From contig JACOTV010000107.1 in NCBI GenBank assembly GCA_016178125.1, positions 1 to 11,379 of the forward strand: a DNA stretch of 11,379 nt, written 5' to 3'. A model generated the notes under the pieces. The model saw only the letters and a program-made list of their open reading frames with translations. It did not search any database and had not been told where the DNA came from. Of the stretch, positions 6,438 to 11,379 are shown piece by piece; position 1 is the first letter of the stretch, and each line of letters opens with the position of its first letter. Made by a program: the position numbers and the translations under genes. This DNA is from Candidatus Microgenomates bacterium (lineage in GTDB: Bacteria > Patescibacteriota > Microgenomatia > UBA1406 > GWC2-37-13).

Positions 6438-7391
6438 CTACATAACCTTTAACGTTTTCATTCGTTCAGCAATCTGTTTCCTAGATGGTTTGTGGTTCGT
6501 TGTCCCGTACGATTCAATTGTAAACGAAGCCAAGGCGTTTCCTTGTTTTAGGGCCTCAACAAGCTCTTTTCCATCGATCAATCCGCTTACTAGCCCGGCA
6601 CGAAACGTGTCACCTGCGCCTGTTGGATCAAGCTCTTTTGCACTATTAAACCCCGTCACTTGTACTCTTTGCTCGCGGTCCTGATACAACACACCAGCCG
6701 AACCAAGAGTAGTAATACATATAATGCCTTTTTTCACCAGTTCCTCGACCGATGTGGCAAGACGCTTGGTAATAAGTCCCATCTCATAATCGTTGACCAC
6801 TAACACCGATGCATTCATAACGCCCTGTTGCAGATTTTTATCGTCGATCCAGGTGAGAACCATCCCCGGATCATACAAATACGGGAGTTTGGATTTGATG
6901 GCTGCTCGCTGCAAATGGAGAAAGGGATTGCTGTGCGTTGCGGCAAGAACCAGCATCGTTTTCTGTCGATCAAGAACCGTAAAATCGATAACGGGAATAT
7001 TCTCGGAAGCGCCATAATAAAACCCCCAAATTTGGTTGTTTTGCATATCGGTAATAACTTTGCCGGTTGAGGTATACAATTTTTTGTCTTTGACGATGTA
7101 TTTGGTCACAATTTTGTGCTTTTTATAGAAGGCAATAAAGGCGTCGCCGTCGCGTCCTACTGCCCCCAAGACGGCGACACTTACCCGATTTAGTAGCGCA
7201 AAATTATACGCAATACTGGTCGCGGTTCCACCGAGTTGTTTCTCGAGCTTGTTTACGACAAAAGAGACGCTTAATGCGTGGAGTTTTTCGGGGTGCAAAT
7301 GATTAGAGAAATTGTCGGGAAAGTCCATAATCTCGTCATAGGCGATTGACCCTGCGACGAGTACGGTTTTTATCTTCTTAAAATCAATCAT
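6438..7391 (-). CDS. adoK: PfkB-family adenosine kinase (mycobacterial AdoK-like)
   Basis: The product has 317 residues and probably phosphorylates adenosine to AMP in the cytosol. It shows both PfkB signatures: GGTATSIAYNFALL (54-67) and DPTGAGDTFRAG (255-266), with Asp261 as the catalytic base. Between them is NDYE (200-203). The N-terminus (GSIAYDEIMDFPDNFS, then HPEKLHALSVSFVV) follows the pattern I recall for Mycobacterium AdoK (GSIATDHLMRFPGRFS, LSFLV) far better than ribokinase or fructokinase. The position is telling: it is the first gene of an operon with ahcY, whose product adenosine it would consume, pulling a reversible reaction forward. Other PfkB sugar or nucleoside kinases remain possible without assay. 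Stop TAG; no Shine-Dalgarno precedes the ATG at 7389-7391. Confidence 0.85.
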   Translation of the reverse strand: MIDFKKIKTVLVAGSIAYDEIMDFPDNFSNHLHPEKLHALSVSFVVNKLEKQLGGTATSIAYNFALLNRVSVAVLGAVGRDGDAFIAFYKKHKIVTKYIVKDKKLYTSTGKVITDMQNNQIWGFYYGASENIPVIDFTVLDRQKTMLVLAATHSNPFLHLQRAAIKSKLPYLYDPGMVLTWIDDKNLQQGVMNASVLVVNDYEMGLITKRLATSVEELVKKGIICITTLGSAGVLYQDREQRVQVTGFNSAKELDPTGAGDTFRAGLVSGLIDGKELVEALKQGNALASFTIESYGTTNHKPSRKQIAERMKTLKVM

Positions 7392-7463
7392 TTTGATTTT
7401 TTATCATCATTCTCTGTCATCCCAACGGATGCTAGAAACCAGGGAATCATCTTAGAACAAAAG

Positions 7464-7492
7464 ATTATAGGAGAAAATTTCGAATAAGGAAA
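7464..7492 (-). promoter_or_regulatory. Promoter of adoK-ahcY operon
   Basis: A perfect TATAAT lies at 7464-7469 on the minus strand, 17 nt after a poor -35 (TTTCCT, 7487-7492, 3 of 6). The predicted +1 is near 7457, about 65 nt before the ATG. An alternative weak -10 (GATAAA, 7400-7405), 8 nt from the ATG, would make the mRNA leaderless, but it has no supporting -35. Confidence 0.5.
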
Positions 7493-7506
7493 CCGTATTT
7501 TGCAGG

Positions 7507-7512
7507 TATAAT
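7507..7512 (+). promoter_or_regulatory. -10 element of tRNA-Ala promoter
   Basis: A perfect TATAAT is placed so that transcription would start near 7519, about 11 nt before the mature tRNA. No clear -35 is seen 16-18 nt upstream; that region overlaps the -35 zone of the divergent adoK promoter. Confidence 0.55.
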
Positions 7513-7529
7513 TAAAAGGTTGTCAGATC

Positions 7530-7602
7530 GGGCCTGTAGCGCAATTGGTAGCGCGTCTCTATGGCATAGAGAAGGTTAGGGGTTCAAGTCCCCTCAGGTC
7601 CA
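7530..7602 (+). tRNA. tRNA-Ala(GGC)
   Basis: The 73-nt sequence forms a full cloverleaf: acceptor GGGCCTG/CAGGTCC, D stem GCGC/GCGC, anticodon stem TCTCT/AGAGA with loop ATGGCAT (anticodon GGC), and T stem AGGGG/CCCCT with loop TTCAAGT. Position 3 is G and position 70 is U, the G3-U70 pair that alanyl-tRNA synthetase recognises, and the discriminator is A. The next bases are CAC, so CCA is not encoded. The gene ends 2 nt from the stop codon of the convergent virB4. Confidence 0.96.
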
Positions 7603-7604
7603 CA

Positions 7605-9392
7605 CTATTCAATAAGTGTCTTTTCGTCGTCTGAGGCGATGACCCTAAAGCCTACATGAGATTGGCCCGCAAAAAAGAGACCTTCTCCAACGCCCGCAGA
7701 AAGTAAGAAGTGTTTTTCTCCGCCGGTAAGATAAAAGGTTTTCGTAATTTCGTCGATAGCCGCAGTAGACATCTTTAAAATGATTTGGAGCGAACTGTTG
7801 GTAATAATCGCCTTTCCTTCGTTTGTTGCGACAAAGTCTTCTACGTCTTGGGTGATCGTGGTCATTCCCAAGGAGTATTTGCGTGCACGTTTTGCGAAGT
7901 TAAAAAGATACGTTCCCGAGTCTTTATTTTTGATTAAGTACCAAGCCTCGTCGACCACAAGAACGCGTTTCTTCTTGGTACGGCGAACAGTGTTCCATAT
8001 ATAGTCAAGAACGATGTACATGGCAACCGGTCGCAAATTTTCTTCAAGGTCCCGAATTCCAAACACAGTGAATCGATTCTTAATATCAAAATTTGATTGT
8101 TGATTAAAAATGCCCGAGGCTGATCCTGAAACGAATTTTTCGATACGAGTTGCCATTTCGTGCCCTTCGGCGGTTTCAAGACCAATGAGTACTTTATACA
8201 AATCCTCAAGAAGCGGGGGTTCGAGTTTGAATGTTGCGGGGTCTTGAGTGATTCCTTTGAGTGAATACGTCATAACGAGCGCTTTATCTAGGAGCGCGTC
8301 CTGCGAGGGTGTGAGTTCGCCCATGATAACACGCATGAGGGAGTGCAAATCAAGGAGCTTGTTTTGGAGTTCGTCGGGTTCGGGGTTTTCGACAGTTAAG
8401 TCAAACGGATTAATTTTGTATGGCGACTGCGAAGAAAATTCGACAAATTCTCCATCGACTGATTCGGCGAGTTTTTTGTACTCGTTTTCGGGGTCGAGAA
8501 TGATAACATCGACATCCATCATGAGGAGCCGTAGCGCTTCGAGTTTGACCAAAAAGCTCTTTCCTCCCCCCGACTTACCGAGGATGACTGAGTTTGCGTT
8601 TTCTAGGGTATAGCGATCAAAGATAATAAGACTGCCGTCGTGCTGATTGATTCCGTAGACAATCCCCTCGTTACGGGTCAGTGATGCGGTTGAGAATGGG
8701 AACGTCATCGCCAAGGACGTGCTGTCCATATTTCGCCACACCGAAAGCTTGTCGTAGAAAATGGGGAGCGTTGATTTAAAGCCTTCTTCCATTTCAAGCG
8801 TTGCGGTCCGTGAAATAATAAGGAGCGACGAAAGAATCGAATCAACTTGTTTACTAATCGTGTTCAGTTCTTCAAGCGTGTCGGCGGGAACCGTAATGTA
8901 TAAACCAAATTGGAAAAAGCGTTCTGATCCTTTGGCAAGTTCAGCCTGGAGTGCTAGCGCATCATCGAGTGCCACTTGGACTGTTGGATCAACTACTTTA
9001 CCCGCTTTCATGTCGTTTTCGATAGTTGCCTCCATTTCGGCGATCTTGCGTTTCATTTCTTCAAGCACCACTTTGGATTCAGACGGGTATATGTACATCG
9101 AAATGTAGAGTGGATGATCGAAGGTAATAAGAGAATATAACCAGTTCGCCGAAACATAACGTGGATACCCTACAACAAAGAGTGTGCGATAAAACTTGTC
9201 GTCTATTTTGAGGTGATTAAAATCGACCTCGATGAACGAGGGAGCGATTATGTCTTTTATAGAGACCGTTCCTTTGGCCAATACTTCAGCGACGCTATTT
9301 TTTGCGTCAGACTTAACGGGCGCGGCCGCCGACTGTTTAGATGCGGCCGCGCCGCCTTGGGCCGCTGGTTTTTTTCGTGAAAATAAAGACAT
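7605..9392 (-). CDS. virB4: VirB4/TraC-type type IV secretion ATPase
   Basis: This is the energising ATPase of type IV secretion or conjugation-like systems, working at the cytoplasmic face of the inner membrane. Of 595 residues, about 1-35 are a low-complexity Ala/Lys/Ser tail; 40-250 form the VirB4 N-terminal region with a likely coiled coil (about 105-155); the AAA+ motor follows. It has Walker A GKSGGGKS (272-279), ILDPENEYKKLAE (298-310), Walker B RVLVVDEAW (476-484) with Glu482, and TQDVEDF (514-520). No transmembrane segment is visible. It is shorter than classical VirB4 (about 800 residues), and the gene just upstream may supply part of the missing N-terminal region. That gene ends 4 nt before this ATG, so the two are surely cotranscribed. 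No relaxase or coupling protein is in view, so whether it moves DNA, protein or pilus subunits is open. Confidence 0.92.
   Translation of the reverse strand: MSLFSRKKPAAQGGAAASKQSAAAPVKSDAKNSVAEVLAKGTVSIKDIIAPSFIEVDFNHLKIDDKFYRTLFVVGYPRYVSANWLYSLITFDHPLYISMYIYPSESKVVLEEMKRKIAEMEATIENDMKAGKVVDPTVQVALDDALALQAELAKGSERFFQFGLYITVPADTLEELNTISKQVDSILSSLLIISRTATLEMEEGFKSTLPIFYDKLSVWRNMDSTSLAMTFPFSTASLTRNEGIVYGINQHDGSLIIFDRYTLENANSVILGKSGGGKSFLVKLEALRLLMMDVDVIILDPENEYKKLAESVDGEFVEFSSQSPYKINPFDLTVENPEPDELQNKLLDLHSLMRVIMGELTPSQDALLDKALVMTYSLKGITQDPATFKLEPPLLEDLYKVLIGLETAEGHEMATRIEKFVSGSASGIFNQQSNFDIKNRFTVFGIRDLEENLRPVAMYIVLDYIWNTVRRTKKKRVLVVDEAWYLIKNKDSGTYLFNFAKRARKYSLGMTTITQDVEDFVATNEGKAIITNSSLQIILKMSTAAIDEITKTFYLTGGEKHFLLSAGVGEGLFFAGQSHVGFRVIASDDEKTLIE
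9319..9353. repeat. GC-rich inverted repeat inside virB4 N-terminal tail
   Basis: The perfect 11-bp arms GGCGCGGCCGC (9319-9329) and GCGGCCGCGCC (9343-9353) are separated by 13 nt, and each contains GCGGCCGC. The region encodes the Ala-rich tail at residues 14-25 of VirB4. A stem-loop could form in the mRNA about 40-75 nt after the start codon. Confidence 0.75.
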
Positions 9393-9396
9393 AGGA

Positions 9397-10056
9397 TTAT
9401 CCGGTCATGATCACATCGGTGTAACTCTCAACGGGAGCTAGTTGACGCCCCGTAGCCGATGAATTATAGAGATTGTAAAACAAGTCGACCAACTGTTGTT
9501 GTTGCATAGGCGCAGCCTTTAACCCAATCTTGGTTAAGAGCCTCAGCAGCGTATCGCGTTTTGGGTACAGCGATGTTTTTGCGCGACTGATTACATATTC
9601 TTTCTTTAGCGATTTGACCGAAGCGCCAGCAACGCCCATTTCGAGCGGATTAAAAGGTACGGCAAAAAAGAACCGTTTTTCCAGAACGGTAGTTTTTTTT
9701 ACAATATTTCGCACGAAGTCCTGATAGCTCATTAATCGTTTTTGAATGGTTGCGTTTTTTTGGTTTTTGATCTTTAAATTCAGGTATTCGAGATACGAGG
9801 AAATATCCATGCGTTTTGAAAGGATAAGAACTTGCACCGGGAAGGAAAGCGAGTTTAGGAGGCTTGAATAGGCATAAATCATGGCTGACTGCTCCTCGGC
9901 TGACAAAAGCCAAAAGTTCACGGCCCCTACTTCGATCACCACAACGGCGCTAAAGTCCCTCAGTAATACGATATCTTCGCGTATGTCCTCGATTTCAGTG
10001 AACGACTGCGTTGATGATTTGATAGGAGACGTTACCTTTGGTTTATTGGGTGCCAT
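9397..10056 (-). CDS. TraC-like / VirB4-associated domain protein
   Basis: The product has 219 residues and no membrane segment. The part from about 15 to 100 (STQSFTEIEDIREDIVLLRD, then VNFWLLSAEEQSAMIYAYSSLLNSLSFPVQVLILSKRMDISSYL) matches the pattern of the small TraC-like domain found next to, or at the N-terminus of, VirB4-type ATPases in Gram-positive and Patescibacteria conjugation-like clusters. The C-terminal half is basic and helical. Its ATG overlaps the TAA of prgI by one base (TAATG), and its own stop is 4 nt before virB4, so translation of the three genes is probably coupled. The likely role is to help build or dock the ATPase at the membrane with PrgI; this is inferred from position and family resemblance, as no enzymatic motif is visible. 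Confidence 0.7.
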   Translation of the reverse strand: MAPNKPKVTSPIKSSTQSFTEIEDIREDIVLLRDFSAVVVIEVGAVNFWLLSAEEQSAMIYAYSSLLNSLSFPVQVLILSKRMDISSYLEYLNLKIKNQKNATIQKRLMSYQDFVRNIVKKTTVLEKRFFFAVPFNPLEMGVAGASVKSLKKEYVISRAKTSLYPKRDTLLRLLTKIGLKAAPMQQQQLVDLFYNLYNSSATGRQLAPVESYTDVIMTG

Positions 10057-10868
10057 TATAAAAGTTCGCGAGAAATGATATCTAAACTGCGTGCCGCCAA
10101 GGGCAGATGTACTTTGATTGTATCAAAAAAGTGCGCATTCTTTGGATCCTTTGGCTCAACAATGTAATCGGCGGGTGCAAGCGCGGTGAATGTGGCAAAA
10201 ACTCCGTTGGGATTGGTCTTCAAAAGCCGAACCGGTCGATTGGCTGAATCTTTTATGTAAATCAATATACCCGGAAGCGGAATTTCTTTGCGGGTCCGCA
10301 CCACCCCAACCAAGAACGGATGTTTTTGTGCGGCGGCCGGCTGGACACCAGCGGCGGCCGGCCGCCCCCCACCTTTGGGGACTCCTTTGGCAACCGGCAT
10401 ATTTTTCGCGCCCTTCAGCGCCTGCTGCACGCCTTGCACCCGTGCAGGCGCGTGCTCAGGCTCGTCGATCTTCTGGTGTTCGGCCAAATACTTCCCGAGC
10501 TTTTCCTCGGAATCGATATGACTAAACACATGGTGCGGATCAGACAAGAAATACAATTTGTTTAAGAAATAGATCGGCGGGTTATGTTTTTCATAGGTAT
10601 ATTGCGTCGGCGACATCAATCGACGAACCAAATTTTTTATGAAGACGTCCATTGGACGCTCGTTTATGGGCACAAATGCAATAAGAACGCCGATCATGGC
10701 GACCAAAAACCCCATAATGTGCCTAATTATCGGAATAGGAATAAGAAAGTACACCAACACCCCAATCGGCACGAATGCGATGAGAAACAAAAACTGCTTC
10801 AAGGTCATGAAGCCGATCAGTTTGAACTCAAACGAGGTGATCTGGCGCGGTACCGGATGCTGCTCCAT
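10056..10868 (-). CDS. prgI: PrgI-family membrane protein with C-terminal carboxypeptidase-regulatory-like domain
   Basis: PrgI proteins are small inner-membrane components of Gram-positive-type conjugation systems (pCF10), in the position of VirB3. The 270 residues begin with a cytoplasmic segment (VPRQITSFEFKLIGF), two membrane helices (about 25-45 and 48-68), and then NERPMDVFIKNLVRRLM, a typical PrgI ending. A long Ala/Gly/Pro/Lys linker (about 135-182) leads to a C-terminal beta-rich domain (about 186-265; PLPGILIYIKD, TNPNGVFATF, PADYIVEP) like carboxypeptidase-regulatory or transthyretin-like folds. Plain PrgI proteins are about 100-150 residues, so this is a fusion. Both ends are predicted cytoplasmic. 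It is first in the prgI-traC-virB4 operon and has its own -10 just before the ATG at 10866-10868. Confidence 0.85.
   Translation of the reverse strand: MEQHPVPRQITSFEFKLIGFMTLKQFLFLIAFVPIGVLVYFLIPIPIIRHIMGFLVAMIGVLIAFVPINERPMDVFIKNLVRRLMSPTQYTYEKHNPPIYFLNKLYFLSDPHHVFSHIDSEEKLGKYLAEHQKIDEPEHAPARVQGVQQALKGAKNMPVAKGVPKGGGRPAAAGVQPAAAQKHPFLVGVVRTRKEIPLPGILIYIKDSANRPVRLLKTNPNGVFATFTALAPADYIVEPKDPKNAHFFDTIKVHLPLAARSLDIISRELL
10332..10366. repeat. GC-rich inverted and direct repeat inside prgI linker
   Basis: The arms GGCGGCCGGC (10332-10341) and GCCGGCCGCC (10357-10366) are perfect reverse complements 15 nt apart. CGGCGGCCGG is also repeated directly at 10331-10340 and 10352-10361 (21-nt period). 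The region encodes the flexible linker GGRPAAAGVQPAAA between the membrane part and the C-terminal domain of PrgI. Confidence 0.7.
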
Positions 10869-10875
10869 AGCAATC

Positions 10876-10881
10876 AGTATA
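10876..10881 (-). promoter_or_regulatory. -10 element of prgI-traC-virB4 operon, predicted leaderless
   Basis: TATACT (5 of 6) on the minus strand ends 7 nt before the prgI ATG, placing the +1 near 10869. No good -35 is found at 16-18 nt. The operon therefore appears separately transcribed from the S1 gene upstream, although read-through is possible because no terminator is seen in the 82-nt gap. Confidence 0.55.
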
Positions 10882-10950
10882 ACTAATTGTGACCATGAGG
10901 ATACAGGTCATTTCAGCTGACTGCGGGAATCGAGGGAACACTTGAAGAAG

Positions 10951-11379
10951 TTACCGATACATGACCGGTTTTTCGGTCTGATGAGGAACGAGGCTCAAGC
11001 GACGTGACTGTTTGTTTACCCGCTCTATGAAGGCTTTAATTTTTTGCCCAATCTTGAATTCTTCGCCACCTTGGAGCTTGCTTGAGTGAATGAGGCCTTC
11101 GATACCAGGCTCCAAGCGCACAAAGTAACCATATTTTTCTTGTCTGACGATTTCGCCATCGACTTCGCGATCTTTCGGATATTTTTCTTCGATGTTTTCC
11201 CATGGGTCATGGCTTAGGCGTTTGATCGAAAGGTTTAGCTTTAGGTCGGCCTCGTTCTTTTCGACAACCATTACGTCGATTTCGTCGCCCACTTTGACGA
11301 GGGGGTTCACATCGTTGACCTTCTCCCATGAGATCTCGGAGATGTGAACGAGTCCTTCGACCCCTTCAACCTCGCAGAA
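10951..11379 (-). CDS. rpsA: Ribosomal protein S1 homologue, C-terminal part (5' end outside window)
   Basis: The frame is open from the right edge to a TAA at 10951-10953, giving 142 residues. A GTG at 11308-11310 could be read as a start but lies in the middle of an S1 domain, so the gene really continues beyond the window. Two S1 RNA-binding repeats are visible. The first is partial (VEGVEGLVHISEISW, VGDEIDVMVVE, LKLNLSIKRL); the second is complete (VDGEIVRQEKYGYFVRLEPGIEGLIHSSKL, FKIGQKIKAFIERV, RRLSLVP). The linker LSIKRLSHDPW is the pattern seen between S1 repeats of bacterial ribosomal protein S1. S1 binds mRNA on the 30S subunit. A different multi-S1 protein cannot be excluded from the fragment. 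Confidence 0.85.
   Translation of the reverse strand, partial: FCEVEGVEGLVHISEISWEKVNDVNPLVKVGDEIDVMVVEKNEADLKLNLSIKRLSHDPWENIEEKYPKDREVDGEIVRQEKYGYFVRLEPGIEGLIHSSKLQGGEEFKIGQKIKAFIERVNKQSRRLSLVPHQTEKPVMYR

Larger units (their letters stand above)
7392..7529. other. Divergent intergenic region between adoK and tRNA-Ala
   Basis: This is the largest gap in the window (138 nt). It holds a minus-strand promoter for adoK-ahcY (-10 at 7464-7469) and a plus-strand promoter for tRNA-Ala (-10 at 7507-7512). The predicted adoK leader is about 65 nt. It contains TGTCATCCC (7415-7423) and, further on, GGGAATCAT (7442-7450), loosely like the degenerate intergenic TGTCATCCC...GGGAATC repeats seen in many bacteria. 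No known riboswitch was recognised. Confidence 0.5.

Noticed and set aside
7392..7457. SAH riboswitch in the leader of adoK-ahcY
   Set aside because: The known SAH riboswitch core and pairing pattern could not be recognised; the leader is short and AT-rich.
10190..10565. Overlapping plus-strand ORFs opposite prgI (Arg/Pro/Ala-rich)
   Set aside because: They arise from the GC-rich linker codons of prgI read backwards; prgI has family motifs and operon context, and these have none.
7530..10868. Integrative element using tRNA-Ala as attachment site
   Set aside because: virB4 ends 2 nt from the tRNA, but no integrase, relaxase or second copy of the tRNA 3' end is visible in the window, and the other flank is ribosomal protein S1.
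10913..10922. TCAGCTGA palindrome in the rpsA-prgI gap as a terminator or operator
   Set aside because: It is an isolated 8-bp palindrome with no U tract and no second copy in the gap.
10951..11310. Short S1-domain protein starting at the GTG at 11308-11310
   Set aside because: The frame continues to the window edge and the upstream codons complete the first part of an S1 repeat, so the GTG is internal.
1..11379. CRISPR array or insertion sequence
   Set aside because: No regularly spaced direct repeats, transposase motifs or terminal inverted repeats with target duplications were seen on either strand.

Overview
The window looks like chromosomal DNA of an uncultivated, small-genome bacterium, most likely from the Patescibacteria (Candidate Phyla Radiation). 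This is an inference. It rests on the very tight packing (most gaps under 50 nt), the lack of Shine-Dalgarno sequences, tRNA genes without an encoded CCA, and a compact PrgI / TraC-like / VirB4 cluster of the kind common in that group. The genetic code appears standard (code 11): two genes end at TGA, and tryptophan is encoded by TGG. Base composition looks to be in the mid-40s %GC by eye, with a few very GC-rich spots.

Layout from left to right. (1) At 1-369 (+) is the 3' end of a membrane-anchored TPR-like protein. (2) It converges on two tandem paralogous genes on the minus strand (377-1957 and 2003-3571), which encode membrane-anchored, disulfide-rich exported proteins of unknown family. 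Just upstream of them is tRNA-Lys(UUU), also on the minus strand. (3) murD (3788-5137, +) starts beside the tRNA-Lys promoter and converges on (4) a two-gene minus-strand operon, adoK-ahcY, which turns S-adenosylhomocysteine into homocysteine plus adenosine and then AMP. (5) tRNA-Ala(GGC) (+) lies in the largest intergenic gap (7392-7529) with divergent promoters. It ends 2 nt from (6) a minus-strand operon prgI - traC-like - virB4, the inner-membrane and ATPase core of a type IV secretion-like machine. (7) At the right edge is the C-terminal part of a ribosomal protein S1 homologue (minus strand, cut by the window). No gap exceeds 300 bases.

The most interesting pattern is regulatory. For four transcription units (both cysteine-rich paralogues, murD and prgI) a -10-like element ends 6 or 7 nt before the start codon, so the predicted transcription start falls within 1 nt of the ATG. 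These mRNAs would be leaderless. The same promoters correct two gene starts that a longest-ORF rule places too far upstream. In one, the apparent TTG start is the first codon of a consensus TTGACA -35 box; in the other, the ORF reads into the antisense strand of tRNA-Lys.

A second pattern is the palindrome GCGGCCGC. It occurs exactly five times and, together with close variants, forms paired inverted repeats inside three coding regions (murD, virB4, prgI). No insertion sequence, CRISPR array, integrase, relaxase or origin was seen.
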